A DNA stretch of 22,162 nt, taken from a virus. The notes under the pieces were generated by a model. It was not told the DNA's origin. It saw only the letters and a list, made by a program, of their open reading frames with translations, and did not search any database. The translations under genes were made by a program, and so were the position numbers. Of the stretch, positions 8,909 through 15,349 are shown in pieces. The stretch is from IMG/VR virus record IMGVR_UViG_3300027833_001292, positions 1-22,162 of that record. One strand, 5' to 3'. Positions within the stretch are counted from its first letter, which is position 1. Every line of letters starts with the position of its first letter.

Positions 8909-8957
8909 CATATATATCACAGTATACAACTATTTACAATATCTTACAAAATAGTTG

Positions 8958-8986
8958 TGTACAAACATGTTTACTTGTGGTATAAT
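8958..8986 (+). promoter_or_regulatory. Class I promoter of the 44-aa membrane peptide and CobS-like gene
   Basis: TGTACA at 8958-8963, a 17-bp spacer ending in TTGTGG, and TATAAT at 8981-8986. A 28-nt stretch just upstream (about 8923-8953, containing TTTACAATATCTTACAAAAT) is repeated upstream of the promoter at 14704. The leader TTGAGGAGAGACA nearly repeats that of the VWA gene. Confidence 0.87.
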
Positions 8987-9015
8987 GGTTACATAAATGA
9001 TTGAGGAGAGACAGT

Positions 9016-9150
9016 ATGACTTTACGTGAAAAGATTTCTGAGGGCTTTGGCTACCTATTAATGACAATGTTCGTTATGGGATGGATTGATGTTGGATTTG
9101 GACCACAGTATACTTGGTGGAATCTAATAGCTCTTTTCGGCCAGCACTAA
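9016..9150 (+). CDS. Small membrane peptide, 44 aa
   Basis: A short ORF of 44 residues beginning MTLREKISEG. It has one hydrophobic segment (about residues 11-26, GFGYLLMTMFVMGWID) and a tryptophan-rich C-terminal half ending LIALFGQH. It is probably a real gene: a strong TGAGGAGAG site sits 6-7 nt before the ATG, and a class I promoter lies about 30 nt upstream, with the same leader as the VWA gene. It lies between the VWA and MoxR-type genes and would be co-transcribed with the ATPase. I do not recognise a family. It could tether or regulate the neighbouring machine at the membrane, but that is speculation. Confidence 0.65.
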   Translation: MTLREKISEGFGYLLMTMFVMGWIDVGFGPQYTWWNLIALFGQH

Positions 9151-9177
9151 TATATTATATAAATTTAAGGATACATT

Positions 9178-10332
9178 ATGAACTTTATTGAAAAAACACT
9201 AACGGAAACCTTGGCAACTCGCTTTCCTGATCAAGTAAATTTCCGCCCAGCGGAAGTAACTGCTATAGCCCGTGAACTTGGTATCAAGGACGGCGAAGCA
9301 TATAAATTTGCTACATCATTTCCTAAAATACGTCGTGGACTTTACAACTTAGAAAACGTTGTTGTGCCATTTCGTCAAATTCCAACTAAGGAGGCTAAAA
9401 ACTTGCCATCTGGTGTACAGTCTATTATTAATAGCGAAGTGTACGTGCCTTCTAAAGATCAATACTATGTTTCATGGGGACACTCAAAAGATGTAGAAAT
9501 GATCGTGAAGTCTATGTCATTTTATCCAACATTCGTTACTGGTTTATCAGGTAACGGTAAGACAACCATGGTCGAGCAAGCATGTGCTAACTCCCGCCGT
9601 GAGTACGTTCGAGTTCAAATCACTCCTGAAACAGATGAAGATGATTTGATCGGTGGCTTCCGTCTTATTGATGGTGAGACCGTTTTTGCAAAAGGTCCTG
9701 TCATTAAGGCTATGGAAGCAGGTGCTCTGCTGTTAATCGATGAGATTGACCGTGGTTCTAATAAGATCATGTGTTTACAAGGTGTTCTTGAAGGCAAACC
9801 TATCATGATCAAAAAGACTGGTGAGGTTATTAAACCTGCAGCTGGTTTCAATGTGATTGCTACTGCAAATACTAAAGGTCAAGGTTCAGATGATGGTCGC
9901 TTTATTGCAGCTACTATCATTGATGAAGCTTTCCTTGAGCGTTTTACTATCACACTTGAGCAGCCATATCCGACTCTAGCTACTGAGAAAAGAATTGTTC
10001 TCAAGCATATGGATAAATTTGATTGTAAAGATGAAGACTTTGCTAATCGTTTGACACAATGGTCAGAAACTATTCGTAAGACATATGCTGATGGTGGAGT
10101 AGATGATATCATTTCAACACGTCGTTTATGCCATATCACACAGACATTCGCAATCTTTAAAGATCGTGCAAAGTCTATTGATTTATGCATTAGTCGTTTT
10201 GACTCCGACACAAAAGAAGCTTTCAAAGATCTATATGCAATGATAGATGAAAGCATTAATACTGAGATAACTGCAAATGATAATGTTTCAATAGATGATA
10301 TGTTAGATACTGCACTCGATCAAACAACATAG
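9178..10332 (+). CDS. cobS: CobS/MoxR-type AAA+ ATPase
   Basis: A 384-residue AAA+ ATPase of the MoxR/CobS group, common in marine T4-like phages. Walker A GLSGNGKT is at residues 122-129, Walker B LLLIDEID at 184-191, sensor 1 ATAN at 228-231, and a probable arginine finger at R255 in FLERF. QITPETDEDDLIGGF at 147-161 is the usual MoxR segment between the Walker motifs. The N-terminal 90 residues form a small helical domain with a predicted DNA-binding-like pattern, as in other phage CobS proteins. Such ATPases work with a VWA protein, here the gene at 6746. The name cobS reflects homology only; no cobalt chelatase activity is implied. ATG follows AAGGA. Confidence 0.9.
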   Translation: MNFIEKTLTETLATRFPDQVNFRPAEVTAIARELGIKDGEAYKFATSFPKIRRGLYNLENVVVPFRQIPTKEAKNLPSGVQSIINSEVYVPSKDQYYVSWGHSKDVEMIVKSMSFYPTFVTGLSGNGKTTMVEQACANSRREYVRVQITPETDEDDLIGGFRLIDGETVFAKGPVIKAMEAGALLLIDEIDRGSNKIMCLQGVLEGKPIMIKKTGEVIKPAAGFNVIATANTKGQGSDDGRFIAATIIDEAFLERFTITLEQPYPTLATEKRIVLKHMDKFDCKDEDFANRLTQWSETIRKTYADGGVDDIISTRRLCHITQTFAIFKDRAKSIDLCISRFDSDTKEAFKDLYAMIDESINTEITANDNVSIDDMLDTALDQTT

Positions 10333-10340
10333 AGGATTTA

Positions 10341-10619
10341 ATGGATTACAAATTTAATGAAGATAACTTAATAGCAGAGTTCGCGGATTACGTGGACTCT
10401 ACTTATGGCTTACATTATGGTCAAACAAAACTGCAGGCTAATGAAGTTATTATTGATCGTGGCAATGGTATGGGTTTTATGCTTGGAAACGTTGATAAGT
10501 ACCTTGATCGCTTTGGCAAGAAAGGTACACCTGAAGAACATCGCAAAGATCTATTTAAGATGTTGCATTATACGCTAATCGGATTATATGTTCTTGATAA
10601 AGAAAATAATTCAAAATAA
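10341..10619 (+). CDS. DUF3310-like small protein
   Basis: A 92-residue protein. The core GMGFMLGNVDKYLDRFGKKG (residues 43-62), followed by RKDLFKMLHYTLIGLYV, resembles the DUF3310 pattern (a GF-LGNa-KYl-R-G-K segment with a trailing helix) seen in many phage small proteins. Function is unknown. It lies 8 nt after the CobS-like gene behind AGAGGA, in the same unit. A class I promoter follows within four bases of its stop codon. The family match is from pattern memory and moderate. Confidence 0.6.
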   Translation: MDYKFNEDNLIAEFADYVDSTYGLHYGQTKLQANEVIIDRGNGMGFMLGNVDKYLDRFGKKGTPEEHRKDLFKMLHYTLIGLYVLDKENNSK

Positions 10620-10622
10620 CTA

Positions 10623-10651
10623 TGTACAAACAGTTCAAACTGTGGTATAAT
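10623..10651 (+). promoter_or_regulatory. Class I promoter of the clamp gene 45
   Basis: TGTACA at 10623-10628, 17 bp ending in CTGTGG, and TATAAT at 10646-10651. It begins four bases after the stop of the upstream gene. The ATG at 10680 follows TGGAGAAATC. Confidence 0.87.
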
Positions 10652-10679
10652 AACCTATATTATTCATTATGGAGAAATC

Positions 10680-11363
10680 ATGAAACTATCGAATGAAACC
10701 ATTGGCGCTCTCAAGAACTTTGCCGCCATCAACAGCCAGATCGTTCTGAATCCTGGCAATGTGATTAAGACAATGTCTGAGTCAAAAACAATATTATCGT
10801 CTGCAACTATTGTAGAAGATATCCCTGCACAAATCGGTATCTATGATCTCCATGAGTTCCTAGGTGCAATCGGAATGTTCGAAGATCCTGAGTTGACCTT
10901 TGATCCCGAGTTTAAGTCTGTACGTATCTCTAAAGATCGTCAGGCAATTAAATACTTCTTCTCGGAACCGTCTATCTTGACGTCTCCTTCGAAGGATGTT
11001 GTTATGCCTTCAACGGAAGTTGCATTTACTTTGACACAAGAAAACATGGCGTCAATTCGTAAAGCAGCCTCTGCATTAGGTATAAATACTGCAGTAATCA
11101 CAGGTAAAGCCGGTGAGAACACTGCGTCAATCGTAGTTACAGATGTAGATGATCCTACATCAAATAGCTTTGAGATCGAACTGGAAGACATTACTCGTGA
11201 AGAGGAAGCCTTTCGCCTAGTGTTCAATATCGGAAACTTTAAGTTTACAAATGGAGACTATGATGTAGCTATCACTAAAAAGCTAATTTCACACTTTAAA
11301 AACACTAAAGAGCCTGTAGAATACTGGGTTGCTTTAGAGAAAAACTCATCATACGGAGAATAA
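10680..11363 (+). CDS. 45: Sliding clamp gp45 (DNA polymerase processivity factor)
   Basis: A 227-residue protein, matching T4 gp45 at 228. The trimeric ring tethers polymerase gp43 to DNA and, in T4, activates late transcription through gp55. The opening MKLSNETIGALKNFAAIN, the IYDLHEFLGAIGMF segment and FNIGNFKF-GDYDVAITKKLISHF near the C-terminus are characteristic of the T4 clamp. No enzymatic motif is expected. It has its own class I promoter and a GGAGAAA ribosome site. It is followed by a small acidic protein and the DsbA-like gene, grouping clamp and late-transcription functions. Confidence 0.94.
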   Translation: MKLSNETIGALKNFAAINSQIVLNPGNVIKTMSESKTILSSATIVEDIPAQIGIYDLHEFLGAIGMFEDPELTFDPEFKSVRISKDRQAIKYFFSEPSILTSPSKDVVMPSTEVAFTLTQENMASIRKAASALGINTAVITGKAGENTASIVVTDVDDPTSNSFEIELEDITREEEAFRLVFNIGNFKFTNGDYDVAITKKLISHFKNTKEPVEYWVALEKNSSYGE

Positions 11364-11365
11364 TC

Positions 11366-11635
11366 ATGAGCGAAGAACAAACAACTGCGGCAGCAGAAAC
11401 TGAAACACAAGCACCAGCAGCTGAACCAATTCAGCTAGGTCTTAATGATCTACAAGCTTGTATCCAAATTATTGACGTGGCATCAACACGAGGAGCCTTC
11501 CGTGGAGAAGAACTTACAGCAGTGGGCGGAGCCCGCGATCGAATCAACGCTTTCCTTGAAGCAAATAAGCCTGCAGAACCAGCAGCAGATGAAGCTGCGG
11601 CAGCTACAGAACCAGGTGATGTTAATGCTGAGTAA
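11366..11635 (+). CDS. Small acidic Ala/Glu-rich protein, unknown function
   Basis: An 89-residue protein with disordered, alanine-, glutamate- and proline-rich ends and a compact middle (about residues 22-66): QLGLNDLQACIQIIDVASTR, then GAFRGEELTAVGGARDRINAFL. The middle block resembles a conserved small protein of marine T4-like phages, but I know no function for it. It begins two bases after gene 45 and overlaps the DsbA-like gene, so it is co-translated with replication and late-transcription genes. Confidence 0.75.
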   Translation: MSEEQTTAAAETETQAPAAEPIQLGLNDLQACIQIIDVASTRGAFRGEELTAVGGARDRINAFLEANKPAEPAADEAAAATEPGDVNAE

Positions 11636-11870
11636 CGATTTAGATCGTAAAAAGGTATTAGACTGCATGAAAGAGATGTCGAATTCGATGACTCGTATTG
11701 ATGCAGAACGTGAGTTCCAAAAAGAAGCAGCTAATGCTCTGGTGGATGATGTTGATATCGATAAGAAGTATATCAATGCATTAGCCAAGATCTATCATAA
11801 ACAGAATTTTGCTCAGTTTCAACAGCAAAAGGAAGAGATTGAAGATCTTTACGAATCGATCGTTAAATAG
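11625..11870 (+). CDS. dsbA: DsbA-like late-promoter DNA-binding protein
   Basis: An 81-residue helical, charged protein. The C-terminal half, KYINALAKIYHKQNFAQF followed by EEIEDLYESIV, closely parallels the end of T4 DsbA (a RLLALYHKDN segment then EEVVELYDTVF). T4 DsbA is an 89-residue double-stranded DNA-binding protein that binds late-promoter regions and helps late transcription. The open frame extends upstream to 11445, but that part is in the preceding gene's sequence. I choose the ATG at 11625 (MLSNDLDRKK) behind AGGTGA, an 11-base overlap; an ATG at 11619 is an alternative. Location next to gene 45 fits a late-transcription role. Confidence 0.75.
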   Translation: MLSNDLDRKKVLDCMKEMSNSMTRIDAEREFQKEAANALVDDVDIDKKYINALAKIYHKQNFAQFQQQKEEIEDLYESIVK

Positions 11871-11879
11871 TTAATGCGT

Positions 11880-11956
11880 CAGTGTGTAGCTCAGTCTGGT
11901 AGAGTGCTACACTTGGAATGTAGATGTCGTAGGTTCGAGTCCTGCCACACTGACCA
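11880..11956 (+). tRNA. tRNA-Pro (anticodon TGG), CCA encoded
   Basis: A full cloverleaf can be drawn. Acceptor CAGTGTG (11880-11886) pairs with CACACTG (11946-11952). The D-stem is GCTC/GAGT and the anticodon stem CTACA/TGTAG around loop CTTGGAA, giving anticodon TGG. The T-stem GTAGG/CCTGC encloses TTCGAGT. The discriminator is A, and CCA is encoded (11954-11956). C1:G72 with A73 is typical of bacterial tRNA-Pro. It reads CCA and probably other CCN codons. It lies in the 104-nt gap after dsbA, in sense with the flanking genes. Confidence 0.95.
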
Positions 11957-11974
11957 AATTAAGAAAGTTATATT

Positions 11975-12265
11975 ATGACAAGTTTTATCATGGATTGGTG
12001 GAACGTGATTATGGATCATGAAAAGAATCCATTGTCTAACATCAAAGATTTAAGAGTACGCCATATGGTAATGCAGATTCTTGCATGGATGTGGTGTATT
12101 GTATTTACTGCAATGACCGGAACATGGATGTACCTCGGTGTTAATATACTATTACATGCATTGTTATTGGGTGGAATTTTTGTAACAGTTTCCGTATTTG
12201 AAGCTGCTAAACGTAAACCTCAAATCTTTTACACATTGCGCGGTGATGGTGGCGAGCACGAATGA
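11975..12265 (+). CDS. Small membrane protein with two transmembrane segments
   Basis: A 96-residue protein. It has a short charged N-terminus (NPLSNIKDLRVR), then two strongly hydrophobic stretches at about residues 31-52 (MVMQILAWMWCIVFTAMTG) and 54-77, and a basic then acidic C-terminal tail. This is the pattern of a small inner-membrane protein, and similar two-helix proteins occur in marine T4-like phages. Function unknown. The Shine-Dalgarno is weak (AAGAAAG), and a second in-frame ATG at 11990 is possible. The stop overlaps the next gene's start (ATGA). Confidence 0.7.
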   Translation: MTSFIMDWWNVIMDHEKNPLSNIKDLRVRHMVMQILAWMWCIVFTAMTGTWMYLGVNILLHALLLGGIFVTVSVFEAAKRKPQIFYTLRGDGGEHE

Positions 12266-12405
12266 AACATCTAAAAGAAGTTGAAATGTCTTACATGGGT
12301 CACCTGATCCATGCATTTTCAATTGCAGCAGTTCTTATAGTTCATGGTTTAATCCCATGGGTATGGGAAACTAAAGCATCGGATATGCTTTGTAAAAAGA
12401 AGTAA
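12262..12405 (+). CDS. Small DUF6356-like membrane protein, 47 aa
   Basis: A 47-residue protein starting MKHLKEVEMSYMGHLIHAF, with a hydrophobic stretch AAVLIVHGLIPWVW and a basic end (CKKK). The order of a charged HLKEVxMSY start, a histidine, an apolar helix and a HG/HA-L-P segment resembles the small DUF6356 family found in phages and alphaproteobacteria. It starts within the stop of the preceding gene (ATGA overlap), supporting coupled translation. Function unknown. Confidence 0.65.
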   Translation: MKHLKEVEMSYMGHLIHAFSIAAVLIVHGLIPWVWETKASDMLCKKK

Positions 12406-12430
12406 ATAGGAACATTAAATCTTGTGGGAT

Positions 12431-12481
12431 TGATATATTAATGTATATCAGTACGCGGTTTTGATATACCTTTATATATCA
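12431..12481. repeat. Two tandem 20-bp palindromes upstream of the clamp-loader promoter
   Basis: TGATATA-N6-TATATCA occurs twice, at 12431-12450 and 12462-12481, each with 7-bp arms and a 6-nt centre, and each followed by GTA. The centres are 31 bp apart, about three helical turns, so proteins bound to both would face the same side. The distal end is 19 bp upstream of the -35 box at 12501. This may be an operator pair, or two RNA hairpins at the 3' end of the upstream transcript. The rest of the gap 12406-12556 holds only the promoter and leader. Confidence 0.6.
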
Positions 12482-12500
12482 GTATCATGTAAAATAAAGA

Positions 12501-12529
12501 TGTACATATCCAACCGGATGTGTTATAAT
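12501..12529 (+). promoter_or_regulatory. Class I promoter of the clamp-loader operon (44, 62, regA)
   Basis: TGTACA at 12501-12506, 17 bp ending in ATGTGT, and TATAAT at 12524-12529. The leader runs to ATG 12557 with ATGGAGAA as ribosome site. It has the GTGT variant, like the gene 55 and gene 43 promoters. Confidence 0.87.
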
Positions 12530-12556
12530 AGACCTATTATATAATGGAGAATGTGA

Positions 12557-13495
12557 ATGTCTAATGAATTTCTATGGGTAGAGAAGTATCGTCCAGCCAC
12601 TCTTGATGATTGTGTGCTGCCGAAATCTCTAAAATCTTGCTTCGGCGAGATAATGACTACGGGTCAGTTGCCAAACATGTTGTTTAGTGGTACAGCTGGC
12701 GTAGGTAAGACTACAGTTGCAAAGGCTCTATGTAATGAGCTTAACTTAGATTACATCATTATCAACGGTTCCGAAGAAGGAAATATCGATACACTTCGTG
12801 GCAAAATCAAACAATTTGCTTCTAGTGTATCTTTACAAGGTGGTTACAAGGTAGTAATTCTGGATGAGGCTGATTACCTTAATCCTCAATCAACCCAACC
12901 CGCCTTACGTGGTTTCATTGAAGAGTTCTCTAGTAACTGTCGTTTCATTATGACATGTAACTTTAAGAATCGAATCATTGAGCCACTTCATTCTCGTTGT
13001 TCTGTCTATGAGTTTGCCATTCCCAATGGTGAAAAGCCAGCGATTGCTGGTGCGTTTTATAAACGTCTCATGGATATTCTTACAACCGAGAATATTACGT
13101 TTGATAAAGCAGTGCTTGCACAACTTGTCGAACGTTACTTTCCCGATTGGCGTCGTGTCTTGAATGAATGTCAGCGCTATTCTGTTAGTGGTACTATTGA
13201 TGCTGGAGTCCTAGTTAATCTAGGTGACGACAATGTCAAATCACTAATGCAAAAGCTCAAAGGCAAAGACTTCAAAGGCATGCGTCAGTGGGTAGTTAAC
13301 AATATTGATACCGAACCACATGCAATCTTTCGTGCAGTATACGATAAGATGGCAGACCACCTTCAACCACAATCTATTCCTCAAGTAGTAATCATACTTG
13401 CTGACTATCAATACAAGAATGCATTTGTTGCAGATCATGAAATGAATGTTGTTGCTTGTATGACTGAGATTATGGCAGGTGCAGAATGGAAGTAG
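12557..13495 (+). CDS. 44: Clamp loader ATPase subunit gp44
   Basis: A 312-residue AAA+ clamp loader, close to T4 gp44 (319). With gp62 it opens and loads the gp45 ring. The start LWVEKYRPATLDDCVLP is the clamp-loader box II region. Walker A GTAGVGKT is at residues 45-52, Walker B VVILDEAD at 99-106, sensor 1 MTCNF near 132-136, and the trans-acting SRC motif at 146-148. All residues needed for ATPase and clamp loading are present. It heads the operon behind a class I promoter. Unlike T4, the next gene is a cytidylyltransferase overlapping by 10 nt, and 62 follows that. Confidence 0.95.
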   Translation: MSNEFLWVEKYRPATLDDCVLPKSLKSCFGEIMTTGQLPNMLFSGTAGVGKTTVAKALCNELNLDYIIINGSEEGNIDTLRGKIKQFASSVSLQGGYKVVILDEADYLNPQSTQPALRGFIEEFSSNCRFIMTCNFKNRIIEPLHSRCSVYEFAIPNGEKPAIAGAFYKRLMDILTTENITFDKAVLAQLVERYFPDWRRVLNECQRYSVSGTIDAGVLVNLGDDNVKSLMQKLKGKDFKGMRQWVVNNIDTEPHAIFRAVYDKMADHLQPQSIPQVVIILADYQYKNAFVADHEMNVVACMTEIMAGAEWK

Positions 13496-13890
13496 TAGGT
13501 ATCACAGCAGGTGCATTCGATTTGTTTCATGCTGGTCATGTGTTAATGCTTAAAGACGCAAGTAACCAATGTGATCACTTAATTGTTGCACTTCAAACAG
13601 ATCCAAGTATAGATCGCAAAGAAAAGAACAAACCTGTTCAGTCAATGTATGAACGGTTTGTTCAACTTGATGGTTGTAGGTATGTCGATGAGATTATACC
13701 TTATGAGACTGAAGATGATCTATATTCTTTAATCATGAATAATAATATAGATATTCGTATTATTGGCAATGAGTATCGCAATGAAGATTTTACTGCACGT
13801 GAAATCGGTATTGAAATATACTACAATGCTCGTAATCATAAATGGTCTACTACCGAACTGCGTGAAAGGATACTCGATGAATCCCTTTGA
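13486..13890 (+). CDS. Cytidylyltransferase-like nucleotidyltransferase (TagD type)
   Basis: A 134-residue protein of the HIGH superfamily nucleotidyltransferases, close in length to glycerol-3-phosphate cytidylyltransferase (about 130). The N-terminus ITAGAFDLFHAGH places the nucleotide-binding HxGH at residues 15-18. A KEKNKPVQSMYERFVQL segment and the C-terminal WSTTELRERI correspond to the RYVD/ISTTxLRxRI region of TagD-like enzymes. It would make a CDP-activated alcohol or sugar; the substrate is unclear. It overlaps gene 44 by 10 nt and gene 62 by 14 nt, so it is translated within the clamp-loader unit. It may serve the same surface or sugar chemistry as the genes at 2390-3873 (inference). 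Confidence 0.88.
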   Translation: MEVVGITAGAFDLFHAGHVLMLKDASNQCDHLIVALQTDPSIDRKEKNKPVQSMYERFVQLDGCRYVDEIIPYETEDDLYSLIMNNNIDIRIIGNEYRNEDFTAREIGIEIYYNARNHKWSTTELRERILDESL

Positions 13891-14254
13891 ATTTCTTAAC
13901 GCAATCAACACCACCAAAAAGAATGTCATGGTCGATGATCTAACTGAAAAGGCATATCCTGCCTTTATGATCAACAGATCCCTTTCATACTTTCCTGATA
14001 CTGTTTTACTCGCAAATGAGATGAATCGGTATCATCACCTAGACTCTAAACTCCAATTTTCTTTTTTGATAAATAGTGTTAGGAAAAAGAAACGTTTCGC
14101 CAAATGGGCTAAACCGACTAATCCTAATAACTTAGAAGTTGTTAAAGAATATTATGGCTACAGCAATGAAAAAGCACGCCAAGTTTTGACAATATTATCA
14201 AATGAACAGATTGAAGAATTAAGGATGAAGGTGAGCAAAGGTGGAAGAAAGTAA
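13877..14254 (+). CDS. 62: Clamp loader small subunit gp62
   Basis: A 125-residue protein beginning MNPFEFLNAINTTKKNVM, followed by KAYPAFMINRSLSYFPDTVL and NEMNRYHHLD, the recognisable N-terminal block of gp62. In T4, gp62 (187 aa) forms the 4:1 gp44/gp62 loader. This version is about a third shorter, as is common in marine relatives, and retains a basic middle (RKKKRFAKWAKP) and a helical end. The frame opens at 13763, but the ATG at 13877 with GAAAGGA gives the conserved N-terminus. It overlaps the cytidylyltransferase by 14 nt and the RegA GTG start by 14 nt. Confidence 0.85.
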   Translation: MNPFEFLNAINTTKKNVMVDDLTEKAYPAFMINRSLSYFPDTVLLANEMNRYHHLDSKLQFSFLINSVRKKKRFAKWAKPTNPNNLEVVKEYYGYSNEKARQVLTILSNEQIEELRMKVSKGGRK

Positions 14255-14648
14255 ACCCATAGAGTGGACTCCGGCATTAATGCTAGAAGTAACCCTCAAC
14301 GAACCAGACGATTTTCTAAAGGTACGAGAAACTCTAACACGGATCGGCGTGGCTTCACGTCATGACAACAAACTGTTTCAGTCTTGTCATATCCTACATA
14401 AGCAAGGACGATACTTTATTGTCCACTTTAAAGAGCTATTCTTGTTAGATGGTAAGCCATCAAACCTGCTAGAAAACGATATCCAAAGACGTAATACCAT
14501 TGCAACTCTATTGAGTGATTGGGGACTAGTCCAATTCTCTATGGAAGAAACATTGACAAAAGCGCCTTTGCGACAAATCAAAGTTGTTTCGTATAAAGAA
14601 AAGTCGAACTGGGAGTTATGTCCCAAGTACAATATCGGCAATAAATGA
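14241..14648 (+). CDS. regA: Translational repressor RegA
   Basis: Homologue of T4 RegA, an RNA-binding protein that represses translation of many early phage mRNAs by covering their initiation sites. The core VTLNEPDDFLKVRETLTRIG, then QSCHILHKQGRYFIVHFKEL, the DWGLVQF segment and the C-terminal KEKSNWELCPKYNIGN parallel T4 RegA throughout. I list the GTG at 14241, which has a good AAGGTGA site. An in-frame ATG at 14280 (MLEVTL) would give 122 residues, exactly the T4 length, but has only a weak, distant ribosome site. The position between 62 and 43 is as in T4, although here an accessory island separates it from 43. Confidence 0.93.
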   Translation: MEESKPIEWTPALMLEVTLNEPDDFLKVRETLTRIGVASRHDNKLFQSCHILHKQGRYFIVHFKELFLLDGKPSNLLENDIQRRNTIATLLSDWGLVQFSMEETLTKAPLRQIKVVSYKEKSNWELCPKYNIGNK

Positions 14649-14703
14649 TGTGATATAAATGTCACATCGTTACAACTATTTACAATATCTTACAAAATAA
14701 CTG

Positions 14704-14732
14704 TGTACATCCTTGCTTGATTGTGGTATAAT
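14704..14732 (+). promoter_or_regulatory. Class I promoter of the HAD / second Sm-like unit
   Basis: TGTACA at 14704-14709, a 17-bp spacer ending in TTGTGG, and TATAAT at 14727-14732. The upstream 28 nt (about 14671-14699) are identical to those before the promoter at 8958. The leader ends AAAAAGGAGAG. Confidence 0.87.
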
Positions 14733-14763
14733 AACACTATAATCAAAAAAAGGAGAGATTTAT

Positions 14764-15345
14764 ATGATGAATGAAAAAGTAATATTAACAGATTGTGATG
14801 GAGTCTTAGTTGACTGGGTTCATGGTTTTACCAAATGGATGATTAAGTCAGGCTATAAACAACAGCCAGGCGTTGCATCGTACGACATGGAAATCATGTT
14901 TGGCATCGATCGAAATGATTGTAAAAAGCTTGTAACACATTTTAACGAAAGTGCTCAAATGCGATATCTATCGCCATTACGTGACGCTGTTAAATATGTA
15001 CGTAAGCTGCACGAAGAACATGGTTACGTGTTCCGTTGCATTACTAGCATGAGCCTAGATCCTGCAGCAGCTCGACTACGCGAGCAAAACCTTTCAGAAT
15101 TATTCGGTCCTACAATCTTTGAAGAGATAGTATGTCTTGATACCGGCGCTGACAAAGACGACGCGCTAGAACAATATCGTAATAGCGACTGCTATTGGAT
15201 AGAAGATAAACCAGAAAATGCTGATTTAGGTTTACGCATTGGTTTAAACAGTTTACTGATAGCGCACGGCTTTAACGCCGACTATAAAGGACTATGTCCG
15301 CGTGTAGAGAACTGGAAAGAAATTTACAATATTATCACAGGATAA
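14764..15345 (+). CDS. HAD-superfamily phosphatase
   Basis: A 193-residue haloacid dehalogenase-type hydrolase. Motif I TDCDGVLVDW has the nucleophile D10 and acid/base D12. Motif II is the CITSMS segment near 92-97, a K near 130 may fill motif III, and motif IV is represented by WIEDKPENA near 146-154. The size and the WIEDKPENADLG pattern resemble phage 5'-nucleotidase-like HAD proteins, so nucleotide dephosphorylation is plausible; the substrate is not readable. Two tandem ATGs open the gene (14764, 14767) behind a strong AAAGGAGAG. It is the first gene of the island between regA and 43. Confidence 0.85.
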   Translation: MMNEKVILTDCDGVLVDWVHGFTKWMIKSGYKQQPGVASYDMEIMFGIDRNDCKKLVTHFNESAQMRYLSPLRDAVKYVRKLHEEHGYVFRCITSMSLDPAAARLREQNLSELFGPTIFEEIVCLDTGADKDDALEQYRNSDCYWIEDKPENADLGLRIGLNSLLIAHGFNADYKGLCPRVENWKEIYNIITG

Positions 15346-15349
15346 AAAT

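Noticed and set aside
11083-11090. TATAAATA inside gene 45
   Set aside because: It is internal to the clamp coding region, with no suitable downstream start nearby.
14647-14668. GATGTGA/TCACATC hairpin at the end of regA as a terminator
   Set aside because: It has a 7-bp stem with an 8-nt loop but no T-run after it. It may be an RNA end structure, but is unsupported as a rho-independent terminator.
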